From contig NC_065895.1 in NCBI RefSeq assembly GCF_905147045.1, forward strand, positions 1,183,001-1,247,000: 64,000 nucleotides of DNA. Direction: 5' to 3'. A program made the position numbers and the translations under genes. The notes beneath the pieces were generated by a model. It was not told the DNA's origin and searched no databases. It saw only the letters and a program-made list of their open reading frames with translations. The stretch is from Nymphalis io. Its lineage: Eukaryota; Arthropoda; Insecta; Lepidoptera; Nymphalidae. This document shows, piece by piece, positions 35,223 through 46,930 of this stretch; the first letter of the stretch is position 1; each line of letters begins with the position of its first letter.

Positions 35223-35522
35223 AGTAACAGTAACAGCCTGTAAATGTCCCACTGCTGGGCTGAGGCCTCCTCTCCCTTTTTTGAGGAGAAGGTTTGGAGC
35301 TTATTCCACCACGCTGCTCCAGTGCGGGTTGGTAGAATACACATGTGGCAGAATTTCGATGAAATTAGACACATGCAGGTTTCCTCACGATGTTTTCGTT
35401 CACCGTCAAGCACGAGATGAATTATAATAACAAATTAAGCACATGAAAATTCAGTGGTGCTTGCCCGGGTTTGAACCCACGATTGGTTAAGATTCACGCG
35501 TTCTTACCGCTGATCCATCTCG
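35223..35522 (-). mobile_element. Metulj-like SINE, full length, reverse
   Basis: Starts with two CAGTAA units (ACAGTAACAGTAACAGCCTG), the complement of the usual 3' tail. It ends at the box A complement, which is altered to GCTGATCCATCTCG. Box B is intact. Confidence 0.87.
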
Positions 35523-36073
35523 TTGTTGTACATGTGTTTGTGCAATTCTCCTTTATCTCCTCCAGCTAATCGTTGATATTTGGCGCCGATAGATTTTATT
35601 CCGGAACGTCAAAATTTGTTCTGAAAGCGTTCAATCATTCTTTCGTTCGTTCATTTAACAAAACATTTATATAATAAAGAGAAAAAGTGATAATCGTTTT
35701 TAGAACGGTTTTTATCTATTTATTTACAGCATTCCAACGCATATACATATATAGGAACGAACATGTTTTATTTCTAGTGTAATTACACTGGCTCACCTAT
35801 TCTTCATAAAATACTGGTTACACCCCAATTACCAATGTAATAATACTAATTGAATACACATTATAACTAATTGACTATAAATATGCAATTCAAACATAAT
35901 GTTAAAATAAACAGTTACATCCCACAAAATACCCCCGTATTTGGTATTTGGGCTAAGATCTTTTCTCATATTAAGAGGGGTTTGTACTTTAATCCACTAC
36001 ACTGCTTCAGTGTTCGATGAAAGTGTCAATCGATATTAATCTCGTATAATTTGGTACTTGACAATTTGACCAA

Positions 36074-36129
36074 ATCCTTGGGGGAGGCCTTTGTCCAGCA
36101 GTGGACGTCTTTCGGCTGATGATGATGTT
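36074..36129 (+). repeat. 3' tail fragment of a LINE-like repeat
   Basis: CAAATCCTTGGGGGAGGCCT, then TTTGTCCAGCAGTGGACGTC, ending TTCGGCTGATGATGATG. Same block as 23400-23467 in the opposite direction. Confidence 0.65.
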
Positions 36130-36365
36130 GATAATGAATTTGACCAACACCGAGCACATTATGTATTATACACAAATGTACAGTACGTGAAAGCTCAATG
36201 GTGCTTGCCTGGAACTATACCCGAACCCTCAAATTCCTATCCACAAATTTTAAGCACTGTGCTGTCTCGTCTTTAAATATACTTCGAGATATACATCGAA
36301 TCGATTATTAGATTTCACAAATTTTAAAATAATTTAATTGTTTTTTCATTGGTATGAAACAGCTG

Positions 36366-36679
36366 AGCTGAGATGGCCCAGTGGTACGAACGCGTGAATC
36401 TTAACCGATGATAATGGGTTCAAACCCGGGCAAGCACCACTGAATTTTCATGTGCTTAATTTGTGATTATAATTCATCTCGTGCTATACGGTGAAGGAAA
36501 ACATCGTGAGGAAACCTGCATGTGTCTAATTTCACTGAAATCTGCCACATGTGTATTCCACCAACCCGTATTGGAGCAGCGTGGTGGAATAAGCTCCAAT
36601 ACCTTCTCCTCAAAACGAGGAGAGGAGGCCTTTAGCCCAGCAGTGGGACATTCACAGGCTGTTACGGTACGGTACGGTA
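36366..36679 (+). mobile_element. Metulj-like SINE, full length
   Basis: Box A (TGGCCCAGTGG) and box B (GGGTTCAAACCC) are both perfect. The body is near consensus and the tail is three to four GGTAC units. Together with the reverse copy at 35223-35522 it forms an inverted SINE pair less than 1 kb apart. Confidence 0.9.
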
Positions 36680-37056
36680 TGAAACAGGCCTTAATATTAT
36701 AGCTTTAAATAGCGTTACACGTTTACTGAACACTCAACTTTAATATTGTTAATATAAATGCTGAAAGCCGTGCTTAGAACATCCAATTATTGTGTGAATC
36801 GTCAAGTTTTACTGCTGGAATGGTTATGGCGCCATCTATCTTTTTATAGATAAATAAGTATCATCGTAAATTTTCTTATGTGGAAATATGATTTTTAGTA
36901 TGACATTGATTCAATTTAGACGAATGACTACCTTTTATATTTGACATATATATTTATTTATAACGAATAATGTTGTATATTATTTACATATAAGAACATG
37001 TAATTATTATAATCCCGACTAAATGCGAAAGTATGTTTATTTACTTTTTGTTATGT

Positions 37057-37279
37057 ACCAGATAAGTGGTAACCACTGCGCCTAGACATAGGCACTTTAA
37101 AAAATATTAGCCATCCCTTACATCGCCAATGCGCCACCAACGTCGTGTGTGTAGTCACACTGGTTTACTCACTCTTTAAACCAGATCACAAGAATAAGTA
37201 TTGCTGTTTGGCGGTAGAATATATGACGAGTAGGATGTACTTACCCACGAGCTTGCACAAAGCCTACCAACCTACCAAC
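37057..37279 (-). repeat. Repeat B copy, diverged
   Basis: GTGGTAACCACTGCGCCTAG, CGCCAATGCGCCACCAACGT, TTTGGCGGTAGAATAT and ACGAGCTTGCACAAAGCC are in the expected order. Confidence 0.75.
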
Positions 37280-38611
37280 AAATTTATAATTACGCTTTCA
37301 CGTCTTAACCACTCAACTGATGATGAATTTTCACATACACGTTATCAGGGTACAGACAGACATGAGGTACCTCACCACACTCTCCACACCCTCACTAGCG
37401 GGCACGTAATGTATGGTGGATTTGATGCACTAAAAATAGCACTTAGGAAAAGTTCTCGAAACTATCGGATTTACTTATGAACATTGTTTAGCGGGTGATT
37501 GGTTAAATAATGCTGTCTTCTTCTTCCGAATGTCAAATCAATAACGACAGGAAGAGCGAAATAATTGTTTAACTATACATGCCTTTTCGCTAATCTATAT
37601 AAGTAAAAACGAATGCTTGTATGTGAGGCCTTTATGTATTGCTAAACCATCCATCTGATTGTAATGAATATTGAGCTGTTTTGCGTTACGCCAGCGAAAG
37701 TTCCTTGCCCAAGACGATCAAGATTTTTATATATATGTTAGAGATAATCAATTTAAGCGGGTAGACGACGTCACTTATTTTATTAGAATAGCAACACCAC
37801 ACAACGTGATTGATGTCTTATGGGTTGTCGGTTGTCAAACGTCAAATTGTGAAAATATATTTTGCCTATTTTATTATACAGTCGACTGATGGAAATATAA
37901 AAATATGATGGTGTATTTGTCAGTAGTGTGTGCGATCGTTTGTCGAGTGACACACTTGGTCTCTTTGTCTCTTGCTCTCAGGACAGCGCCAGCGCCGGAC
38001 ATGCGCACTGAATGATTTAATAAAATCAACATGTTGGACGACAATGGCGCATTTAGATGGCAACCCATTTGAATCCGCGACATATATATGTTTGTCCTTC
38101 AATATTAACGATCTATGTAACCCCATATTGTACCATTGCTAGTTCTGAACGGCTAACCAGTAATGTTTAATTATCACTTTTGTGTTATTAAACGAACAGA
38201 ACACTTTATATCTTAAATAATAATAATATTAGTTACAACAATCGAGAAATATATATCTAAAACAAGTAATTGTATTTATATATAAAAATCCTATCTTTAT
38301 AACATATTTCACATTTTCATTTATCATATCAAATTATACTTACCCCATCCCTTAGCGAACGACGCCATTAGCTCCATAGAATACACCGTAAAGTCATAAA
38401 CCACCAAATAATATGCATTAAAACATTAGTTCGGCGTTTTCCGATATCTGTTTAACGGTCATGAAGAATGAAGTTCCATCTGATTTTTTACGTTTTTGTA
38501 TTTAATGTACTTGTTTTTTCGTAAACATTTAAAGAAATATATTATTGGTAACATACAATATATAATTAAATAAATTACATAGTTTAAATTCACATATACA
38601 ATTTCTCTTTT
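37280..38611. other. Gene-free stretch
   Basis: No gene is seen. Short frames here (60-111 codons) have no domain. A GAATGCTTGTATGTG-type segment near 37605 resembles a common dispersed lepidopteran repeat. Confidence 0.4.
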
Positions 38612-38690
38612 TTATGTAATAGTAATAGGTGAACGGCCAATCGGCCCACCTGATGGTAAGTGGTCACCACTTGGCATATGCATTAGCACT
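38612..38690 (-). repeat. Repeat B copy, truncated
   Basis: CCCACCTGATGGTAAGTGGT follows a T-rich start; the sequence breaks off about 30 bases later. Confidence 0.7.
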
Positions 38691-40450
38691 GAAAAATATA
38701 TTAACAATTCCAATTTTTGGCAACTTAAAAAAAATTTAATTAAAATGCAGTTACAAAAAACAAGTCAACAGAAATTTAAGAAAAAATGATAATTACTCAC
38801 GAATCTACACAATTAAACCCAACACATACGTTATAGATTTTTCTGGTTGAACAAAATTGGTGATTGTTGCAAAAAAACATAACGTAGCTGATACGTTTCC
38901 CGCATTAAGAGTGGGGAACTTTAAGGGGCAAAACTGTCGAATTAAGGGAACATTTTTACTGTTTATCTAATCATTATAGGGCATTATAGGGGCAGATATC
39001 TATCAACGAATATTGCATTTTATTTGTTTTTATCCTTTACATCTGTTTTATTTTATGGCAGATAATGCAGAAATATGGCGTTATGTAATTTTTTGATAAT
39101 AGAAATGCATTAGTTATTTAACTATGGTGGTAGGGCTACGTCCTGTTTGGGACCTACTCTTAATGCTACTGCTAGTAAGTACTGTAGACGTAATATCATA
39201 GATTGACGTAGCTCGTATTTCGTGCAGGATTTTTTTTTATAGTTCTTACCACTATGTCTATGTGTTCACCATGCTCGTTCGTTCTACCATCCCATCATAA
39301 ATTCAATAAATATATTTCGTTCGTAGATATGGATCTTTAATTTTAAATTACTTTCACCAAATACAATTTTCTGTATGCAAAATAATATCTATAATAATGT
39401 GTGTAATGTTACACAATTTTGTACCAGTAATTATTTCGTATTTTCTCTTACATATAGAACGACGTCCAATAGGTAAACAAAACTTAACGCAACTCCCAAG
39501 TCCGTTACATCAAAATCAACATTGTTTATTGCAAATTAAATGCAATTTAACATACAAAAAGCATTCCAACATTCCACAACAAATTCTGTACCAAATTGGC
39601 GACGCAACCTGAGTCAGGCCTGATGTTTATTCTAAGGGGAAGAATTTACTAAAGTAACCCATTTGAATGCATACTAGTCCGTCAGTCAGAGCGATATCAC
39701 GAGAGAGCGAACGCAGAACGCTATAGCAAACCCGCCATTATAGCTAAAAACACCCCGTCCCGCGCTGCCTTGTAATACACTTGGGTAACCGCGGTAAACG
39801 CTAGACGTGTCACAGACCTAGTTACGCTGGCCGTAGAGTTGAACGAGCTAACTTGTCACATACACGATTAAACCTGATTGTGATGTAGGCTCACGGGATA
39901 ACTGTTGATTTGATTTTATGTTACGCCGAAACGTCTGTTTGCGCGTTTATAGCTTATAAACTCTTGTTTGAATCGAACTGTATCGACATATAAAATTGGC
40001 TGTTAAACGATTATGACTGTGTATGAGTTCGGCTTTGGATAACGTTTCTATGGTTTTAGGAACGCGTTTATTTAATCGTTTATAAATTTATTATATACCG
40101 CTGAAATATACAAAAATACAACTTTCATAACAAATAACAGTTTTGATTAATATTTAATTTGTAAATAAAATATTATTTATTTATCTGTTTTATTAAACAC
40201 TTCATATATATACTAAAATGACAAAAGAGAATAAAGAAAAGGCATGCTTATACCTTCAAAAGATTTATTATCTACAGAATCTTATAAAAGACTCAACAAA
40301 TTTCATTCACGAGTCCACGGTTTCTTTTAAGCGTTTATAAATTTATTGTCAAATGTGAAAAAATAATAAAATCTATATTAGTCATAATATCAATTTTTAC
40401 CAGTATTAAAAACTATTTACTACTAAATAAGGTAAATATCGAGATAAAAA
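38691..40450. other. Gene-free stretch; GC-richer island 39650-39985
   Basis: No gene is seen. The island at 39650-39985 (CCCGTCCCGCGCTGCC near 39756; GTTACGCCGAAACGTC near 39921) has stops in all frames at close spacing, which speaks against coding and for regulatory or other conserved sequence. Confidence 0.45.
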
Positions 40451-40748
40451 GTCGAGATGGCCTAGTGGTAAGAACGCGTGAATCTTAACCGATGAACGTG
40501 GGTTCAAACCCAGGCAAGCACCACTGAATTTTCATGTGCTTAATTTCTGTTTATAATTCATCTCGTGCTTTTCGGTGAAGGAAAACATCGTGAGGAAACC
40601 TGCATGTGTCTAATTTCATCGAAATTCTGCCACATGTGTATTCCACCAACCCGCATTGGAGCAGCGTGGTGGAATAAGCTCCAAACCTTCTCCTCAAAAA
40701 GGGAGAGGAGGCATTAGCCCAGCAGTGGGACATTTACAGGCTGTTATT
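40451..40748 (+). mobile_element. Metulj-like SINE, full length
   Basis: The head (GTCGAGATGGCCTAGTGG), box B (GGGTTCAAACCC) and body are near consensus. AGATAAA occurs both just before (40442-40448) and just after (40752-40758) the copy and may be a short target-site duplication. Confidence 0.88.
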
Positions 40749-42992
40749 GTAAGATAAATATCGTATCTTGTATACAATATAGTCATTCAAATACATCTTG
40801 AGTTGTAAGTTTATTATAAAAATTTGACTCAGACAATTAATAGAATGTGTATTATTTATATGTTAAAGTAATTAAAAATCGTAGTATTTCATTCAAAAAG
40901 ACAAGCATAGTGTACCATGTTAACGCCTAGATGAAATTACCAATACATATTTTATATAATGTACAAGATATAAGTAAAAACAATTATGTTAATACATTTA
41001 TATAAAAAAATACAAAAAATTCCAAGAGAAATATACGTAATATTGAAACTATAATACACAAACAATCGACATCGGGAAAGCATCGCGAGTCATCAACAAC
41101 ATACAATGCGGAACACATTACAACGAACTTTCTGGAATACACCCCACCCTCAAACGTGCGATAAATAAGGGGGGCACAACAAAAACTCTCAGAAGCATCA
41201 CCTCGGCACGTCACCCTGCTCAGATTTCATTACCATAAAGAACTGGAAGCCTTAAAACCCCCCAGCAGTGTAAAAGGTGACGTACACCGACCATTCTAAA
41301 ATGAACCGCTGTCTGGCTCCCGCTTCCTCGTTCCATTCTAAAAATAAGGATTGTAAGAAGGGAGGGGAAGGCCGTGAAAGATAGGGCGCTTGGAATCCCA
41401 GAGCGGGCCGGTCCCCGCGTCGAAATGTGCCGTAAATCGTCATAAAACTGTCTGGATTCATGATGTGACGCTGCCCCGGGGTAATTAAAGGACAATTTAT
41501 AGTTTTGCCCGCTACCCCCTTTCGTGGAGACTACCCCGGCCTCTACGACGGATGTCGAATCGCGTCTGTTTAGTTTTTCCTCACTGTTTTTCCTAATGTA
41601 CTTTGTAGTTTTTGGCTAATTTATTACCTTCATTGCTTTCTTGGTAAATATTGCACTAATGATATTGTATGAAAGTGGAAAAGTTACTTTTTAGTTTCTT
41701 TATTGTATTAACATTGACTTTATAAGTATTTTAAAAAAAGAACAAATTTACTTCTTTCGATGTCAAATCAATAATGACATAGAGCATTTAAAACCATATA
41801 AAATATTTGTATTAAATACTTAACAGTATCTAATTTATTTGAAAGTATACGGCCATACCGAATTATATCGTATACTGTCAAGTAACTTTGATAGATTATT
41901 TCATAGATAAATGAATAAATATATAAACACAAAAAAAATATATATAGCTATATTTTAGTAGAAAGATTTAATTTTAATTATTGAATCTGTGAATTATTTC
42001 GTTTATTTTTATTAATTATTGAGAAAGTTTGACTTAACACTAATATCTTATAATAACAATTCTAACAAGATATCAATGTGTGATGTTGTATTGAAAAAAG
42101 ATTAATTGTAAGCAGATAAGGCCATTAAAACCATCATTTAAGCTGATTAAAAATAGCTATCACCTAATTTTATAATTCGAAAATTTAATAGGAATTATTC
42201 TATACTAATTTTAATCCAAGTTTAAAATACAAACTTATAAAATACCTATAAAGTACTTCTAAAATATAAAATGGAAAATTCTTGGAATTTTAAATAACAC
42301 AAACCGCACCTTCTCTTAATTATTACTTTAGAGGATTTCGTCACGAAAAAGTGGAGCCTTAAAGGAATGTATATCAGGATAACACCGCAACGATTTAGAA
42401 GCGGATAAATCCGGGAGACGCGTCGTGTTTAATTATTGCACTACGTCAGGTGACTAACTTAATCCATGGATTTTTTTTTTAATTCTAATCGACGAAGCCT
42501 CAAATAGTACAGTTAAAGACATATTAATCATTCAGTTCACATTCAAAGTACTGTTCTGTTCACTCTAAGCCCACTTCAGAAATAAATAATATTGAATATT
42601 TCTTTAATTTTTTTTATTTCACATTTAGATAGCTCCATTGTAATGAAAAAAGTTTTACAGAAATATTTTTATACTAAAGACATTTTAATACATTTTTCAG
42701 ACAATTTTTGTACTATGAATGTGCATAACAATTTCAAGCTTTTATTATTCTATACAATTACTTTAAAGCATTGAAAAAGTATTCGTTGATTTTCATGCTG
42801 ATACTATAAATTTAATTAATACTGGTATTATGATTGCCAAAAAAGAGTTTCTTGTCGGTTCTTCCAAGTATAATATACACTTCGAAGTAATTAACGTACC
42901 TATGTAAAATGACGATTCCAAAAGGCTTGTATGAGATTTGAATTATGATAAGAAGTATATTTTAAGTTAGCGCCACTAAACATACGATATAA
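40749..42992. other. Gene-free stretch with the strongest intergenic GC island (41090-41580)
   Basis: No gene is seen. About 41090-41580 is GC rich with runs such as CCCCGGGG (41473-41480) and TCATAAAA, the Abd-B/posterior-Hox-type motif, near 41440. Reverse-strand frames of 69-91 codons cross it without a domain. The rest is AT rich. Confidence 0.45.
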
Positions 42993-43096
42993 GATGTTAT
43001 GTTCTTTGTGTCTGTCATTACACTGGATCACTCATCAACACGAAAGACAACGAAACTAATTATTGCCTGTTTGGTAGTTAGATTAATTAATGACTA
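42993..43096 (-). repeat. Repeat B fragment, worn
   Basis: ATGTTATGTTCTTTGTGTCT, TTACACTGGATCACTCATC and TGCCTGTTTGGTAGTTAGAT match the middle part of the family with many changes. Confidence 0.6.
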
Positions 43097-44269
43097 TATA
43101 AAACACTACTGCCATGTCATATAACTATATACCATTATATTGCCGAAGATATTAAAAAAACTTGAGCAACATAGTATGGTATACTTAAAACTAAAATCCT
43201 TGTAGCATCGTAACATACGCGTAGACGTGCTACATCAAAACCCAATTTCGTAGACTCGTACGAAAAATACAAAACAAAGAAAATCATTTTAATATCCGCT
43301 CAATAACATGAAATCCTTATTTATAATGCCAATAACGCTCTTCAATAATGACGTAGTCTTGTTTCAGACCGGTTTAATTTGAGCTCTCGATGGCCCCTTG
43401 TTGCCTGTGTGCGGGGTCTTTCATCCAATATTTATAGACTAGGAGGTTACTACTATACTACTATAAAATCACACAATAACACCTGATCCCCAAATAAATT
43501 AGGTATATATTTAAATTTGACAATTGCAGTATTGATGACGTCACTTTAATTTATCTAGCTAGATGATGATGTAAAAAACGCTAATTTGAAAATATTTATT
43601 CACACACTGTCCTTAACTCCTTTTATTTTAATAAACATAATCAAACAATTATATAATAAATAACAAATAGAGTTTTGTAATACATTATTTATTTTACAAA
43701 AAATGTTATTCAATACAGTAATGAAAACATAATTGCTATAAAAATACACGTCACAGAAGCAAGACATTAAATCAGAAGCGTTTTACTCAAACAACACACA
43801 ATTTGAAAATCCAAAGAAGTTTTACATAAGTAAAATTAAAATTGATTAAGCACTTCGATTCAGCTCTCGGACTAAATTGAAAGGGTCTACATATCTGGTG
43901 TTTGTGACGATTTTGGCGATTTATAGTTAGTATAGGGCTCCGCGCCCTGGTCACGTAGCGTCCCTCCGTGATACGATGATTTGAACGCGTCACGTGTTCA
44001 TGGTTAGCAACAGTTTATTATCTAATTCGCTTTTCAATGGATCTCTGTATCGTTTCGTTGATTGAATTTCGAATGAATGACAATGTATGGTTATTGATAT
44101 GTTATTGCTGATTGTTAAATTATGAATGAATTTCATCAATCTCCCTTCATTGTTAAGTTTACTTATTTAATTTTTTATTTGCAATTATTGTAATTGTAAA
44201 TTTTATAAGACCATTCCAAATTTGAAAATATTGCAATAAAACATAGCTTGTATATAATAATATAGTAAA
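43097..44269. other. Gene-free stretch
   Basis: No gene is seen. A modest higher-GC segment lies at about 43855-44000. Confidence 0.4.
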
Positions 44270-44360
44270 GTTTCAGAGCCTATTCCACCATTCTACTCCA
44301 ATTCTAGTCGATGTATACTTAAGCACGTGAAAACTCGAAATTTGCCCTGGTTCGACCGAG
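44270..44360 (-). repeat. Worn Metulj-like SINE fragment
   Basis: GAGCCTATTCCACCATTCTA, then TTAAGCACGTGAAAACTC and TGCCCTGGTTCGACC, keep the reverse family order with a large gap. Confidence 0.5.
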
Positions 44361-44759
44361 CTCCCATTGATAACTATAAAATCTATCGGGCCACCTATTG
44401 TATAAGTATAGTTCAAATATAACATAAGTAATTAAAAATTAAGAATGTCGTCCTTAATACAATCCCTATGAGAATTATTTCCGCTCGAACAATTACTGGT
44501 AATGAAATCGTCCATTAAAACCAGCCGAGCACATCAAACGATCGTACTTCTTGCACATAGCTCATTGGATGCCGCGAAGTCGAACAACTCATATTTGACA
44601 CCCATAACTGTATATCATACCATCCATCCGTGAATCTGAACTTTGGCAATTAAAATTGTTGGTTAAACCAAGTTATAACTTATATGTAATAAGAATAATC
44701 CCGACTCTATTTATATATGTCATTTCGTTACTTAACAAACGATAATTAACTTGTATATC

Positions 44760-44990
44760 AATTATATTATATAAAAGAACTGACTGACTGGCATTCCAAC
44801 GCGCAGCTACTGGAGCTCCATGAAAATTTGCATACGTTCCCATTACGCAGTAGGTTAGGTTAGGTTAAGCACTAAGGAAGGATTTTTAAAAATTTAATCA
44901 CTAAAATCGTGATAGAAGCGATGAAAGTTTGTATGAAAATTCTTCATTTTTGAAGAAAGAGTGGATAAAGCTCTTGTGTTACTATATGAG
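44760..44990 (+). repeat. Dispersed repeat fragment with interstitial TTAGG units
   Basis: GAACTGACTGACTGGCATTC followed by CAACGCGCAGCTACTGGAG and GGATTTTTAAAAATT resembles a very common lepidopteran dispersed repeat. Inside it, TAGGTTAGGTTAGGTTA (44851-44867) is about three units of the insect telomere repeat. Confidence 0.45.
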
Positions 44991-46502
44991 ACTTACTTAA
45001 TATAATAATTTTATAAGTCATTAACCTAAGAGCCACATTATCAACTGCAGAAAATTAAAAAAATATATTGCTGCACCAAACATTTATCCAATTTATAAAA
45101 CATTAACTGAAAATATTTATTTGGCTTGGTGTACTAAAAGGAATGACGCTGAATGGGTTGATTGGATAAAGGTCCACTTGAACTATGACGTTTTATCTCT
45201 TATGTATGTAACTATCGGCTCATCTGAATCAATTAAGTAACATTACATAGGAATGTGTGTCGAGACGGGTTTCACAATATTGTACAACAAAGTTTACTGA
45301 ACTAAGTAATTTTTCTCAAAATATACAGACATTTTTATAAAATAGAACAAATAATAATAATACAATGTCACAGGACAATCTTTTAGACGGCGTGTTTCTG
45401 CTTTAACTTTGTAATGTGTATTTTGTTCTTTTTATTTTAATTTTCTATTGCTCAAAATTATCTTTATTACTTTTAAAATGATTAAAGAATCATATTTAAA
45501 ATATACATAGATTGATAATACTATTATACTTTCTGAATAACTAAGTAATAAACGCAGTTAAATAATAAAAGTTTGATAAGTAGCCTAACTCATTAAGTTG
45601 TTATCAGAAACTCATAAGGCTAATTACTGCGAACTGAATACTTAAATGCGGTTAAATTACACAGATTTGGTAACTTAAAGATATTGTAACACCGTCGTTA
45701 AGTTTTGTCTAACTTAAAATAGGGATCGTAAACATTTAAGGTTTTATTAATTATTAATAAGTGTATTTATTGTTTTTATTTTATATTGATCCTCTTTAAT
45801 TCGTGGGCTATGAGACAGCAAATCCCAAAAAAGAAAGTTTAAAATCGGGCGATTAAAATTAAGTTAGCAGCCCGGAGTTAGGAAGTAAGCATGTGCTTTC
45901 TCTCCGATCTTTTCGAAATACTGTATCATCGGATTATGTGAATGAAGAAAAAAGCCTACGCTTTTATTGTCTTACACACTTGTACATTTACGTCCTACGA
46001 CGATGGGTAATCCCTCTTTATAACTGCCATCATTTATATCGGTCTTGAGGGCACCACTTTGATTGAAACTTAACCATAAACTTTTGAGTTTCTTAAAGAT
46101 TGTTTAAGAAGCTTTAAAAATTTGTTAAATTTTAATTTGATTAACTATATATATGATAAAATAAATAATAATAATAAATGTTACGTTTCAATGTAATTAT
46201 TAAAGCAGATTGTGACGTACCAAATGTTTACGAGCCAAGTTCTCCTGAGATAGGAAAGTTTCTCAAGCGATGCGATGCAGGCCGAACGCAATCAACATTA
46301 TTCACTTAATAATGAACCAGAATAAGGATTATTTCACTACTTTGTTAAGTTTTGTTATCAAATAAAAATTATATGTAGAAATTTGTGCATTTAATATTAT
46401 ATTAATTATAGTTCATTAAGAGCCGGGATAATCTAGCGGCTACATATCTTATCGAAGCTTGCGTGTACATTTGTGTTTATAATTCACCACTTGCTTGGGA
46501 AA
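44991..46502. other. Gene-free stretch
   Basis: No gene is seen. GCAGCCCGGAGTTAGGAAG near 45869 resembles the end of the third SINE type, and GATAATCTAGCGGCTACATA near 46427 its head. A higher-GC piece lies at about 45985-46060. Confidence 0.4.
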
Positions 46503-46738
46503 CAGTAACAGTAACAGCCTGTGAATATCCCACTTCTGGGCTAAGACCTCTTCTCCTTTTTTTTGAGAAGGTTTGGAGCTTATTCCACCACGCTGCTCCA
46601 ATGCGGGTTGGTGGAATACACATGTGGCAGAATTTCAGTGAAATTTGACACATGCAGGTTTCCTCACGATGTTTCCTTCACCGTCAAGCACGAGATAAAT
46701 TATAAACACAAATTAAGCATATGAAAATTCAGTGGTGT
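46503..46738 (-). mobile_element. Metulj-like SINE, tRNA head missing
   Basis: Starts with CAGTAACAGTAACAGCCTGT and stops after TGAAAATTCAGTGGTG, before box B. 5' truncated. Confidence 0.83.
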
Positions 46739-46784
46739 TAATAAAGCTTCTACACTCTGTATATTGCTAAGCTATGATGCAAAG

Positions 46785-46930
46785 TATAAGTGAGCCAGTA
46801 TTACAGGCACAAAGCTTCTAACATCTTCCCTTGGTTATTGGCGCATTGATGGTATAAGTAGCGGTTTATGTTGTGAAGGTGACCATACCATCAGATGGCC
46901 CATTTGCTCGTCTGCTTTCAATTCCCGAAC
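46785..46930 (+). repeat. Repeat B fragment
   Basis: AAGTGAGCCAGTATTACAGG and CATACCATCAGATGGCCCAT are recognisable. Directly next to the truncated SINE at 46503-46738. Confidence 0.65.

Noticed and set aside
17464..40733. Similar peptides in several frames at 17464-17652, 30202-30417, 35123-35413, 36463-36702 and 40551-40733
   Set aside because: They look like a protein family but are all translations of the Metulj-like SINE body, in either direction; none has a gene structure.
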